Below, piece after piece: positions 11,941-22,310 of a stretch of DNA of 64,000 bases (positions are counted from its first letter, which is position 1; each line of letters opens with the position of its first letter). Under the pieces are notes generated by a model. That model had not been told where the DNA came from, searched no databases, and was given only the letters and a program-made list of their open reading frames with translations. A program made the position numbers and the translations under genes. This stretch comes from Galeruca laticollis. Taxonomy: Eukaryota > Arthropoda > Insecta > Coleoptera > Chrysomelidae. Location: NCBI GenBank assembly GCA_963921935.1, contig OY998180.1, forward strand, positions 195,527,044-195,591,043. The letters are read 5' to 3'.

Positions 11941-13756
11941 AGTCCAGGAGGAATCGGCGCATGAGTACCGAAAACTATTCCACCTCAATTTTTTTATGCG
12001 ATCCTCTTTGAATTGCCCTACTCATGATATAAATGCATGTTGCCATGGGGCAACAAGTGTCATATTGTTTAAACCGAAATTGGAAGGAATTGTTATTTTT
12101 CAACCGGACAATTTTTTTTTATATTCTTTATTGAAATACAAATAAAAAAGGTCCTATGACTTTTCACGATAAAGTTAATATTTTTAGAGATATGAATTTT
12201 TAAAGGTTCGAAAAATCTCAAATTTGAGTACTTTTGACCCATGAAAAATATATTAAAAAAATAAAATAAAATATAAATAATAATTTTTTTAAATTCTTTA
12301 TACAATAGTTAACAATATTCTTAATAGAGATTTAAGAAAATTTCATTGTTTATACCTGTTTTTTAATTGTTAATTTCGCTCGCTCACAAGTATGCGTCGC
12401 TAACTTTAAGTATCGCCGTCTCTCTCTGACTCATGCGCTGCATCGACCTCTCTGTGTCCTGAATCATTATTTATCATTTATAAAAGAAACCATTAACTTC
12501 ATCAAGATTGGTAAAGAGAGCAATGTTATTAATAATTAAATTTGTTTTCAACAAAAGTAATTTAAGTATGAATCGGAACATGTAATTAAAATAACTTTTT
12601 TGTTATTATCATAGTAATTTATGCATTTTTATCAACAATAATAAGATATAATGGTATTTGAAAAATTTTTGGAATCACAATAATATATAAATAATAAGCT
12701 TTTGCTCAAAACATACATTTGGATAAATGCATTAAATCCGGAATATAAAACATTAGATTTTACGAATTTCGCATACAAACTAGAGAATGATACTTAGCTA
12801 ATACCTTTATTTATAAACAAAAGCCCATTTCCAACTGATCAAAATCTAATGTTTTATATTCCGGATTCAATGCATTTTTCCAAATGTATATTTAAGCAAA
12901 AGCTTATTATTTATATATTATTGTGATTCCAAAAATTTTTCAAATACTATTATATCTTATTATTGTTGATCAAAATGCTTAAATCACTATGATAATAACA
13001 AAAAAGTAATTTTAATTACATGTTCCGATTCATACTTAAATTACTTTTGTTAAAAACAAATTGTAGACAATTTAATTATTAATAACACTGCTCTCTTTAC
13101 CAATCTTGATAAAGTTAATGGTTTTTTAGATAAATGATTAATAATGATTCAGGACACAGAGAGACCGTATGCAGCGCATGAGAGAGACGGCGATACTTAA
13201 AGTTAGCGACGCATACTTGTGAGCGCGCGAAATTAACAATTAAAAAACAGGTATAAACAATGAAATTTTCTTAAATCTTTATTAAGAATATTATTAACTA
13301 TTGTATGAATAATTTAAAAAAATTATTATTTATATTTTATTTTATTTTTTTAATATATTTTTCATGGGCCAAAAGTACTCAAATTTGAGATTTTTCGAAC
13401 CTTTAAAAATTCATATCTCTAAAAATATTAACTTTATCGTGAAAAGTCATAGGACCTTTTTTATTTGTATTTCAATAAAGAATATAAAAAAAATTGTCCG
13501 GTTGAAGAATAACAATTTCTTCCAATTGTTTAAACAATTTCGGTTTAAACAATATGGCACTAGCTTTGCGCAGTGGCGATATCGTAACCAATGAGGTTTA
13601 TCCGAGGTGCGATTATTGCTAGTTGAAACAATATGGCACTAGGTTGCCCCATGGCAACATGCATTTATATCATCAGTAGGGCAATTCAAAGAGGATCGCA
13701 TACAAAAATTGAGGTGGAATAGTTTTCGGTACTCATGCGCCGATTCCTCCTGGACT
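11941..13756. mobile_element. 1.8-kb foldback (long inverted repeat) element
   Basis: A nearly complete palindrome. The left arm is 11941-12762, a 77-bp loop lies at about 12763-12839, and the right arm is 12840-13756. The termini are AGTCCAGGAGGAATCGG and its complement, bounded by AT on both sides. The 95-bp excess of the right arm is explained by the U4 snRNA insertion and other small indels. The insertion splits repeat Z; copy 2 of Z at ~55690-55720 is uninterrupted at the equivalent place. The mirrored open frames in the two arms (minus at 12093-12305, plus at 13364-13594) are the same AT-rich sequence and do not resemble a protein. As a non-coding foldback it would need a transposase from elsewhere. 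Confidence 0.85.
13547..13641 (+). pseudogene. U4 snRNA retropseudogene, 5' ~64 nt, with 16-bp target duplication
   Basis: 13562-13625 reads as the 5' part of U4 spliceosomal RNA. It begins GCTTTGCGCAGTGGC and continues through ATCGTAACCAATGAGG, TTATCCGAGGTGCG and ATTATTGCTAGTTG. That covers U4 stem II, the 5' stem-loop and the return strand; the rest of U4 (Sm site and 3' stem-loops) is absent. It is flanked by perfect direct repeats AAACAATATGGCACTA at 13547-13562 and 13626-13641. The opposite arm of the foldback shows the empty site (TTTAAACAATATGACACTTG on the arm's complement), so the insert is precisely U4 plus one repeat copy. A target duplication and a 3'-truncated small RNA indicate LINE-type target-primed reverse transcription. 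There is no promoter, so it is not a functional U4 gene. Confidence 0.9.
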
Positions 13757-13847
13757 ATAAATTTATTTTCACTTGTATTTATTATTGTAATAATGTGCTT
13801 ATAGTTTAAAAAATATTGGGCTGTTGGCTCTGAACGCTAGGATACTA

Positions 13848-14957
13848 CGGCGGGCTTATTCTGTAAAAACAACAATTATTTTGCAACTAGCAACCATTGC
13901 ACAACGGTCGCACAATCAGTCGCAAAATTTGGTATTCTGTAAGGTAGTCGCGTCGCAATTGCTGGTTGCTGTCAAGATGCACTTTTAAGTCATGAAACTA
14001 GCGCCACTTGCAATCGGGTAGCAATGAACGGTAACTATTTGTCTTTAAAATCAGCTGATGAACAAAAACAAATTTAAAAAATATTTAATATGCATAAAAA
14101 ACCAAGGAAGCGTCGAAAAATCATCATTACTGAAATTGAACATAACTTTTAAATAAATTATTCTGTACGAAACAATTCTTTACATAACTAAAAGCAGTTG
14201 AAAATGGGTTTCCAAATACTTTTTTAGATGATTTGTTTAAAAAAAAGGTGAGTAAAATAATTTGAGAATGGGTACTGCTACTATTAATTGTTTTTGACGT
14301 ACATACAGAAAATGGGAGAACACAGAGTTTCCAATAGCCAGTTGGAAGAGTTGCTGGACTATTTAACTAGTCATCCTAATCTGGCCAGAGGGGTAGGTCT
14401 TGGAGCAAGATCTAAGGAGACCATTGAAAAAGAATGGAATGATCTTGCCAAAATGCACGAGCAATTACTAAATACGTAAAAACAACTAATAACTATTATT
14501 TCTTTTATTACGGTGGTAAATAATTGTTATTAAATATTAGGTATTATAGTTGTGTCCACTTTTCTGAGGGCAGTAAGTAAGCCCACTAAATTACTATTTG
14601 TACAAATAAAACATGTTTATTATTGACAAAATGTTATAATTTATTACTTATCTTCTATTTCTATTAAGAAAACTTGATTTAATTATCAAACAACTCAACT
14701 ACAACTACTATAATTGTGATTGCTATTCAACAGTTGCAATCGCGTTGTAATTGCTAAAAAATTGCTTACAGAATACGTATTTTTCACATGAACAACTGAA
14801 AAATGCACTTTTTTAATTAACCAATTGCTCACTAGAGGCAGTTAACAGATAAATTGCGATCGCGGTCGCAGTTGCTTCTTCCAGAATACGAAACCTGCGT
14901 TTGACAGCGACAATTGCGCAATTATCGGCAGTTGCAAGTTACAGAATAAGCCCGCCG
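13848..14957. mobile_element. Harbinger-like element, 1.1 kb, with perfect TIRs
   Basis: The ends are CGGCGGGCTTATTCTGTAA and its complement TTACAGAATAAGCCCGCCG, with TA (or TAC) at both borders. It sits in repeat Z: copy 2 reads GGATACTACGGTACGTACC without it. Both subterminal regions are dense in GCAATT, GTTGC and TTGCAAC motifs, likely transposase-binding repeats. The interior carries one small Myb-like ORF but no DDE transposase. Harbinger/PIF elements encode a Myb-like partner plus a separate transposase, so this looks like a derivative that lost the transposase. Superfamily assignment is inferred from the ORF and TIR style. Confidence 0.65.
14312..14479 (+). CDS. Short Myb/SANT-like (trihelix) DNA-binding ORF
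   Basis: A 55-residue ORF starting at the first true ATG (14312) and read as MGEHRVSNSQLEELLDYL, then TSHPNLARGVGLGARSKE, then EKEWNDLAKMHEQLLNT. The pattern (V-S-x-Q-x-E-x-L, then hP-x-L-A-R-G, then W-x-x-L-A) matches the Myb/SANT-like domain found in Harbinger partner proteins and in zeste-type insect regulators. These proteins bind the transposon ends and bring in the transposase. The sequence just upstream (GACGTACATACAG, ending before AAAATGG) could be a splice acceptor, so this may be an exon of a longer protein. The ORF ends shortly after the third helix, making it about two-thirds of the usual domain length or a truncated product. Whether it is expressed is unknown. Confidence 0.5.
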   Translation: MGEHRVSNSQLEELLDYLTSHPNLARGVGLGARSKETIEKEWNDLAKMHEQLLNT

Positions 14958-15835
14958 TACGTACCTGGGTACTGCGTCATTTAGTGGAGTTTCCAAAACT
15001 CTGACGATTTTATGTAAATAATTTTGCGCCGTATATAATTTCGACTTATATTTGCTTTTAGCAACGCTGAGCTCGTTTGCTACTTAAATTTTATGCTTAT
15101 GCGTTTATTTATATTTATATTCATATTTGTATAAATTGCGGAAGTGTGAACCCATGTAACTGTGACATTGGTAATTTTGGTATATGTATATTTTCATAGT
15201 ATTTTGAGAAATTGTACATGAACCATTTGGTCGTTTCTCTATAATTGTAGAATTGAGACATCGGTGTAGTTTGGGGCCCTCAGCTCTTCTGCACCCTGAG
15301 TTTGAAGCATTCAGCTCTGCTCAGAGTTTATAAAACCTGCTTGTCAGTTATTTATTTAAGCTGCGACTTTAGTTTGCGATTTAAGATTTATGTAGATTCC
15401 GGCCTTCAGCCTAACTACATTCTGAGTCTATAACCTTCAGCTGAGTTCAGATATTATTTGGGACATTTTTGTTGTAAAATTGTAATAAATATTTTGAAAA
15501 GAGACCTTTGCTCCAAAGTGATTAATTAAAACTTCAATCAGTGGATACTTGCTGACTTTTATTTTCTTATGATAATTTACCTATCAGTTAACCTTTAGAG
15601 TGTGTAGTTAGTGTTGTTAACCCACTGAGGAGTTGTGGGCTAACTTAAGAAGTCTTGGGTGCTTGCCAAAACTTCTCTGGCGCCCTTTTTGAAAATTTAA
15701 TAATTTTTTTTTGAAGAATCCACCCCTTCTTCGACTCGAAGCTAGTCGACTGGCGAACACGGGTTGTACCACGTAAGACAACCCGCATATCTATAACGAG
15801 CACTGAGAGGGTTAGTAGCGTTTTTTCGTTATAAG

Positions 15836-16076
15836 CCTTGGGGATCTTCTATTTGGTTTTGCTCCACTCAATGTATATTATGCAAAATCATATATTCAAC
15901 ATCATTTTCATTACCTCCAGCTAAGATCACCGGTTCAAGAACTTAATTACATTTAATTTTTTTTAAATATGCAAATAGGAAGTATATTTGGTTTTTAATT
16001 TTAACTTTTAAAAAAATTGTAAGTACACAAAAAGAGACAGGTTATGTTACTTATTGCATAACGCAGAGCTACGTTA
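15836..16076. other. AT-rich spacer, nothing recognised
   Basis: Between the end of repeat Z and the TTAA of piggyBac-2. No gene or shared repeat is seen. Confidence 0.4.
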
Positions 16077-16261
16077 TTAACCTTCATAGGACTGGCCAGG
16101 GTCCGTTTGTACCCCATGACGTATTTTTTGCTGTATCTTTGCAAACGCAAATTTTTAAACATTGATCTTTCATCTAGCTGCAGTTTATGAATTATTTTGA
16201 CAAAATATGATGTATTTAGTAGTTTTTATTGGCTGGTATAAACAAAAAATAGTTTTATATT

Positions 16262-16290
16262 CCAGGGGTCTCTTCAGACCCCGGTCAGCC
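16262..16290. repeat. piggyBac-2 left subterminal palindrome
   Basis: GGGGTCT-CTTC-AGACCCC, a perfect 7-bp stem, followed by GGTCAGCC. A weaker relative, GGGTCCGTTTGTACCCC, lies at ~16099-16115 next to the left TIR. The right end carries the same motif at 18362-18392. Confidence 0.7.
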
Positions 16291-16506
16291 TTTAACGTCC
16301 GATAAAATAATCCCGGTAACTGTTAGTAAAATCGAGAAATCCCATACATTTAACGTTTGTTTACTCACAGGGAATTTACCCATATAATTGTAAAATGTAA
16401 ATTACCAGTTCAAATGGGGGATTCCCCGCACTGCGATATAATTTTTAGACTTGAATATTCGGGTTAGTCTCTTGTGATATTGCGAGTTGGGTCCATCGTT
16501 TTGAAA

Positions 16507-18202
16507 ATGAGTCAGTTTTTATTTACAAACAATCGCTAGGGGCTTACTGACGATGAGATGTTACGTATACTTGAAAGTGATGATCCAGAATTTGATAGTG
16601 TTATCAATGAGGAAACATCGAGTGACCTAGAAGATGAAGACATTGTCACAGGAGTAGAGGAAGAAAATGATGTAATAGTTGTTGATCAAAGTATAGAGAA
16701 AACGAACCCAGAGGAACCAACAGTTAGTAACAGCCAGGGCATTCCAGTATATAAATCTAAAGATGGAACTGAGTGGTCAAAAATTCCAGGAAACACAAAA
16801 GTTAGACGTTCAAAAGCTAATATTCGGAGACATGCTCTAGGCCTCACAAATTACAGTTCTGATATCTCAAGTATAAAAGACGCTTTTCTTCTTTTCCTAT
16901 CTCCGGATATTCTGAACATAATAGTAACCGAAACAAACTTCACGAATCGAAAGAGGCTATCGATATGCTCTGGTGTCAAGATATTTCTTACTGTCGTCCT
17001 ATAATTCCTGCTGCAATATCAAGAGACAGATTCAAACAAATTACTTCATTTTTACGCTTTGATAATTCTCAAACAAGACAAGAACGAAAATTAGTAGATA
17101 AGCTAGCTCCGATAACACATATATTCGATATTTTCACTTCTAATTGTAAAAAATCACTTAATCCTGGCGACCATCTATGTGTAGATGAGCAGCTTGTACC
17201 ATTTAGGGGTAAGGCACCATTCCGAGTCTATATGGAGAGTAAACCTGATAAGTATGGAATCAAAATATGGGCTCTTGTGGACTGCACCACTTCTTATATT
17301 GCAAACATGCAAGTTTATTTGGGTAAGTTATTTGAAAAGCAATATAGGCAAACTTTATATTCATATGTATCTATTAATTTTTAGGAAAACAAGGTAACAA
17401 AGCGGAAAAGGGTCAATGTCAAAGGGTTGTCCTAGATTTGACAGACCATTTGGAAGGCGGATTTGGAATAACGACCGATAACTTTTTTACAAGTTTAGAA
17501 CTTGCTGACAAGTTGTGGAAAAAAAATATTAATTTATGTGGAACCCTCCGGAAAAATAAAACATTTATTCCCAGGGAACTCCTACCGGCATCGTACAAGA
17601 AAGAGTTTTCAAGTATGTTTGCTTTTAGAAATCAAAGAACGCTAGTATCCTATGTTCCAAAACATGCTGTCATCTTACTTTCAAGTGAGCATACTGATAG
17701 TAAAGTAGCTGGAGAAGAACAGCACTATAAACCAGAAATTATTCTTCATTACTACAAAACAAAAGGTGCTGTCGACACTTCAGATAAGTTGGCCAAAGAA
17801 TATACAGTGCAGAGAAAGTCAAACCGCTGGCCAATGGCAATATTTTCGCATCTTATAGATATCGCAGGAATAAATGCTTATAAATTGTGGTTACTGCAAA
17901 ACCCGGATTGGCGAAAAAACAGTTTGGATAAACGTAAAATGTATATTTTGGGACTAGGAAAAGAACTCATAAAGAAAAACGTTTTCCGGCGATATAATAA
18001 TAAATACATTCAGACGAATAGAAAACGGCATATGACAGACGTTTTTCCCGAACTACTGGATGCAACAGAACATAGAGTTGAACAACAGAGCATTACCAGG
18101 GGGCGTTGCCATATGTGTCAAAGAGGAAAAGATAGAAAATCCAGAAAAATATGTATTAGGTGTAATAACTTTGTGTGCCTAAAAATCGGAGATAGTCTGT
18201 AA
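16507..18202 (+). pseudogene. piggyBac-2 transposase, one intron, three lesions
   Basis: The natural start is probably 16507 (MSQFLFTNNR), but codon 11 is TAG (16537-16539). The frame resumes at LTDDEMLRILESDD with the acidic N-terminus usual for piggyBac. At about 16960 the frame changes and ~30 residues are missing between ETNFTNRK and DMLWCQDISYCRPI, so a deletion removed the start of the catalytic domain. A canonical 62-bp GT-AG intron (17323-17384) then splits YLG from GKQGNKAEKG, and splicing restores the frame exactly. Catalytic aspartates are present: CVDEQLVPFRG, TTDNFFTSLELADKL and KGAVDTSDKLAKEY. The C-terminal Cys-rich finger (CHMCQRGKDRKSRKICIRC) ends at 18202 and looks one Cys/His pair short. 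This copy cannot make active enzyme, but its divergence is otherwise modest. Confidence 0.88.
17323..17384 (+). other. 62-bp spliceosomal intron in piggyBac-2
   Basis: GTAAGT donor and a pyrimidine-rich ATTTTTAG acceptor. Removing it joins TTG-G to GA-AAA, giving L-G-K in the conserved YLGK context. Length and signals are typical of insect small introns. Confidence 0.85.
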
Positions 18203-18361
18203 AAAATGTTAAAATGATATGTAGCTAGTAGTATTAGTGATTAGGGTATTTTGTATTTTTTCGTGATGATTTTGACTAATAAATGGTTAATAGTAAAACT
18301 AATAAAACTTCTTTTCTAAATATTTAATTTAAAGAAAAATACAGCATTTCTGCAATTTTAC

Positions 18362-18392
18362 GCATGGGGTCTTCTCGAACCCCAGTTAGTCC
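18362..18392. repeat. piggyBac-2 right subterminal palindrome
   Basis: ATGGGGTCTTCTCGAACCCC followed by AGTTAGTCC, in the same orientation as the left copy at 16262-16290. A direct rather than inverted arrangement of an internally palindromic site. Confidence 0.65.
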
Positions 18393-18430
18393 TTTTCGTA
18401 AAATTTTGATGTCCGTCCCATGAAGGTTAA

Positions 18431-18957
18431 CTAACAGTGATGGCAATAGCACTTATTTCCAAATCAATTTTAGGTAGACAATTAATAAAATAGCGCAACA
18501 TAAATACCGCACCGTACGCGGTATTACAATTGGCAATATCTCTCTAATAATTGTTACCGTTTGATGTGGAAGTATAGTAACAAAATTGTGTCAAATGGAA
18601 GTACCCAATATTCAAGATACATTAATTTCTATGATATTGTCAATAGTAATAAACAGTATTAAAGTAATTAAAGACAGTCAATTAAACTTCCAATCTTTTT
18701 GTAAATATTAGAAGTCTTTATCATTTATTTTTATGCAAATTTACAAAGTAAATCTTTGTATAAAATTTGAGCTCACTGTAAACAGTTTTGATAACATTAA
18801 GTAAATGTCAAATCTCACATCTTTTTTAATACCCCCGTATCCAACTACGGAATATTTCCCACAAAAATACATCTTTTGGGAGTACCCACCTAGATTATGA
18901 GCTATCTATAAGCTGTAATTTGGTCGGTGTGATTTTTCAAGTGCACTCATGTCAGTA
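18431..18957. other. AT-rich spacer, nothing recognised
   Basis: No coding relic or shared repeat is visible. Confidence 0.4.
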
Positions 18958-18959
18958 TA

Positions 18960-19290
18960 CAGGGTATACCAACTTTACGACAAGGTTCGGTATATGAGTT
19001 ATTTTAAGAGATATCAAAAAATGTTATTGAGAAAAATAGTAGATGTTTTCAACAGCCATATTTTGAAATTATCTCGAACTATACAGAGTGTTGCATAACT
19101 CTGTTATAAACCAAACATATGATTTTTTAAACTAGAACCTAATTCGGACTGCTCACATTTTTTTGAAGCTTTTGATATAAGGTTTTGTTACGTTATACAG
19201 ACGGTATGCACACGTTTATGTGAAAATCGTAAGTCAACGCTCTTTAGCTTACTGTACGTTAAAGAAAACAAAATTATTTTACCTAACAGA
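18960..19290 (+). repeat. Left member of an inverted repeat pair (Tc1/mariner-type end)
   Basis: It starts TA-CAGGGTATACCAACTTTACG and matches, inverted, 23262-23507 with small indels. Shared blocks include GGTTATTTTAAGAGAT, GAAATTATCTCGAACTA and GTTTATGTGAAAATCG. The end style (TA then CAGGGTGTACC) is that of Tc1/mariner-related elements with long terminal repeats. Confidence 0.7.
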
Positions 19291-20091
19291 GTTTCGTAAT
19301 ACGATGCAATAGGTCCGTGTTCGATTAAGTTTTAATTATATTCTGTTTTGTATACAGGGTGGACGGAAACTCGAACCTTCCATTTTCTTTCTTCTTTCAA
19401 ATGGAAAACCTTGTATTTTAAACCCTGTTTTTCAGCTGCTTTTCAGGGATACCTGAGCCAAAAGATGCTAGGAGTCAAAACTATATATTAGGGACAAAGT
19501 TATACAAACAGCGCAAACACTTGGATAATGCTTTCGAAGCAAGGAGTCAGTATAGACGACAGACGAACACATTTATGCTAAAAATCGCCAGACCATCGGC
19601 ACATTGTATATTTGTTTTTATACTGTATTTTTAATATATTGTATGCAGGGAGTCAAAAATCTCTAATAAAGAACATTTTTAATGTAACCTTGTATTTTAT
19701 AGCACAAATAGACTCTTCGGTTACGTAAGTTTAATTTTTGTTAAGCATTCCCTATACTCAAAGTTTATAAAAGCAGAGTTATTTTGTAATATTCATTGTA
19801 AATCTTAAATAATATTAATCTATTACATTTTCTCAGTGAGCGTTGTAAAAATTTGACATAAACGTCAGTCATTTACCGTTTGTATATTTTATTTCTTAAA
19901 AATAGCAGTAATTGTCCCTTGCTTTTTATAGTTTTCTTCAATAATATAAGAAATATTTATTTAAGATGAATAGTGTCAATTTTAAATGTTTTAAACGGTG
20001 GACATAATTTGGGTACTGGTCAATGTAACAAAAATTGTTTGCTTGCATCTAAAGTTTATCGATTACAAGGCAACCAACAAAAGAGCCTTTT
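19291..20091. other. Spacer with one mariner-like end motif
   Basis: TATACAGGGTGGACGGAAAC at 19351-19370 resembles another Tc1/mariner-type terminus, but no partner end was found. Nothing else is recognised. Confidence 0.35.
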
Positions 20092-20720
20092 TACTTTTCC
20101 GCCCAACCAGTCTAATATGCGAGAAAAGTATTGGTTTACTCCAAAAAATGTTGGAATTTTGGATTTTTTTTTAGTTATTTTTACTTTTCAACAACTGTGT
20201 GTATGTGGTCGTCGGTAACTTTTCATAACATGTCTTGTTAGAACGATACAGCTTCGCAGTACAACAAGGCACCAATTTTATGATTGAATATTATTCAGGA
20301 CATCTCACTGATGATTAATTTTCAGCTCACCAGAGCCAGTACAACATTTTTGTCATTTTTGGAGAAATTTCAGTTTGTTAGCACGATACAGCCTCCGAAG
20401 TGCAACAAATCACCAATTTTATTCTTGAATATTGTTCTGGACATCTCACAGATGAATCCTATTGACTTTCAACTCACCAGAGCCAGTACAACGGTTGCTA
20501 TGGTACTTAAAGTACGTAATTTTTGGAAAAATTTCAGTTTGTTAGCACGATAATCCTCCGGACTGTACACAAGTGACCAATTTTATGATTGTTTATTATT
20601 CAGGGCGTCTCACAGATGAACCCTATTGATTTTCAGCTCACTAAAACCAGTACAACGGGTGCTATGCTACTTGAAGTACCAAACTTTTGTCATTTTTGGA
20701 GAATTTTCAGTTTGAACGAT
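20092..20720 (+). mobile_element. Helentron-like element, copy C (3' truncated)
   Basis: This is the only copy in plus orientation. It starts TACTTTTCCGCCCAACC after a flank ending in T, then ATATGCGAGAAAAGTATTGG, a degenerate GTCGTC region (~20205) and about three satellite monomers. It stops at about 20720, without the inner inverted repeat and 3' hairpin, where Penelope-like sequence begins. Confidence 0.8.
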
Positions 20721-21649
20721 GAAATAAAACAATTTAATTTGTTTAAAACTTCATTTATTTGCACTAATGTTCAATTTAAACTGGTTGACGCGTTTTACTA
20801 ACACAGTAGCTTTCTCAAAACGAATGAAGGTATAATTTAAAAATGTTTTAATATAAACAGTGCATAAATACAGTATTCTATTATACTAATGTTAACAAGG
20901 GTATTGAAAGAAATTACCTGGAAATTCATTCATTACTACTTTAATAAAGGAGAGTGATTGATATCTATTTGGTCGTTAAGAAGGTTACTTGAATATTTAT
21001 TTTTCTTTATATCAAGAGCATCTAATAAATTTAAACTAAAGGATTTACCGACTACATGTAAAATTTCCAAATTTGGGTCGAAAATGTGTTGGTTTTCTAA
21101 TAAATGATTTGAATAGTTCGATCTAATTTTTTGTTGTCATAGCTACGTTTGTGTTCCGAAATTCTAGTTTTAAAATTTCTAAAAGTTCTACCGATATAAA
21201 TATTGACATTACCACATTTTAATTTATAAACTCCTGATTTGTTTAATTTTGAAGATTTAGATTTGTTATTTTTAATGAGCTTGGATAAATTGTAATCAGT
21301 TTAAAAGCAAATATTCATGTCTAAAGTTTCTAAAAATGATTTAATTTTTAAGGACGGTGTTCCAAAGTATGTTAAGCATTTAAAATGTTTATTATTATTT
21401 TTGTCAGAAGGGAATAATTGTTCTAAACTCTGATTTTTTTATCTTTTTTATTTAAGATATTGTCAATTAAATTTGGATCGTAATTATTATTAACTGCTAT
21501 TTGTTTTATGATATTTAATTCGTTGTTATAATTATTAGTATTTAATGGGACTGAAAGCTGCTAGTTTACGACTGAATGGCTGAACCGAACTATTATAAAT
21601 TGTAATATCTGTATGTGATGGTTTCTGAAATATAGAAAAATTATGTTTA

Positions 21650-21702
<53 letters not shown>

Positions 21703-22310
21703 ATGTGAGCAAATTATCAACAAGAGTTATAGTTTCTTTAGGAGGTATATCAGGGAAATAGATTTGTTACATCGAAAGATATGAATTTAGAATTTTGGGG
21801 TAGTATTATATCTTGAGTATTATTAATTAATTCCGTTGAATTTTTAACTGAAAATCGAGGTTTGAATGAACAATATTTAGAAATGACATCTATGAAATTT
21901 TGAATGCAGGTGCTGTGAAATAAGAAACAACTGGTCTTATTGGGCACCCCTCTTTATGGAGTTTAATTAATGAATAAAGTTCAGGGTCTTGCGGATTGGG
22001 TAAAAATAATTTATATTATTCTTTATCGTTAATTATTGATTTAGCGTTATCTACTGCTAATTTTATTTCTTTCTGAAATTTATTAGTTGGGTCTTCTTTA
22101 AGGGTCTCAAAATTGCTTGCCTGAATAAAATTGTTGGTTTTTAATATATAATCTTCTTTAGGTAATGCTATTACCGTATTTCCTTTATCTGCTTTTGTGA
22201 AAATAAGACTATTTGACTTTGATTTTTGTTGAATTGATTTGGCGACTGATAATTCAAAGGTGGGTTTGTTAAACTCGACAAATTCTTTTTAATAATTTCA
22301 TTTCATTCAC
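20721..22310 (-). pseudogene. Penelope-like element 1 (RT and GIY-YIG), decayed
   Basis: Read from 22310 downward on the minus strand. The RT amino-terminal half comes first: FTKADKGNTVIALPKEDY (the ADKGN block is typical of Penelope RT), then HKEGCPIRPVVSYFTAP, then KFISFDVTNLFP (the palm motif with the first catalytic Asp). An ~45-bp (TA)n tract replaces the middle of the palm, so the YxDD motif is missing. The thumb follows: HTDITIYNSSVQPFSRKLAAF and ELNIIKQIAVNNNYDP. The GIY-YIG endonuclease comes at about 21260-21130 (SGVYKLKCGN, then YIGRTFRNFKTRISEHKRSY). RT followed by GIY-YIG is diagnostic of this class. Numerous stops and frame changes make it inactive. Confidence 0.85.
21655..21699. 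repeat. (TA)n microsatellite inside Penelope RT
   Basis: Uninterrupted TA dinucleotides. The tract occupies the position of the RT catalytic core, implying a deletion that expanded as a simple repeat. Confidence 0.95.

Larger units (their letters stand above)
11600..15835 (+). repeat. Dispersed repeat 'Z', copy 1, interrupted by two insertions
   Basis: Excluding the foldback (11941-13756) and the Harbinger-like insert (13848-14957), about 1.3 kb matches, in inverted orientation, 54765-56020. Shared landmarks are GTAAATTTCCGTAGACGGCG near the start, GGGCCCTCAGCTCTTCTGCA (~15275), a TATA-like TTTATAAAACC (~15330), AATAAATATTTTG (~15485), CTCTGGCGCCCTTTTTG (~15675) and a terminal hairpin CTATAACGA...TCGTTATA (~15790-15835). 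A TATA box, then AATAAA, then a TGGCGCC resembling a primer-binding site suggest an LTR plus leader of an LTR retrotransposon. No clean TG...CA borders or target duplication were found. It carries no ORF. Its class remains open. Confidence 0.65.
16077..18430 (+). mobile_element. piggyBac-2, complete outline with TTAA target duplication
   Basis: TTAA at 16077-16080 and 18427-18430 bracket matching inverted ends CCTTCATAGGAC (left) and, as complement, CCTTCATGGGAC (right). The internal gene runs left to right. This is a full-length 2346-bp element by outline, with a broken transposase gene. Subterminal palindromes near both ends (listed separately) are probable transposase-binding or end-recognition sites. 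Confidence 0.9.

Noticed and set aside
12093..13594. Matching open frames in both foldback arms (minus 12093-12305, plus 13364-13594)
   Set aside because: They are the same AT-rich palindromic sequence read twice; no recognisable domain and low-complexity composition.
15275..15500. Host gene promoter (TATA box and AATAAA)
   Set aside because: Both signals belong to repeat Z, present again in inverted orientation near 55300; no adjacent host ORF.
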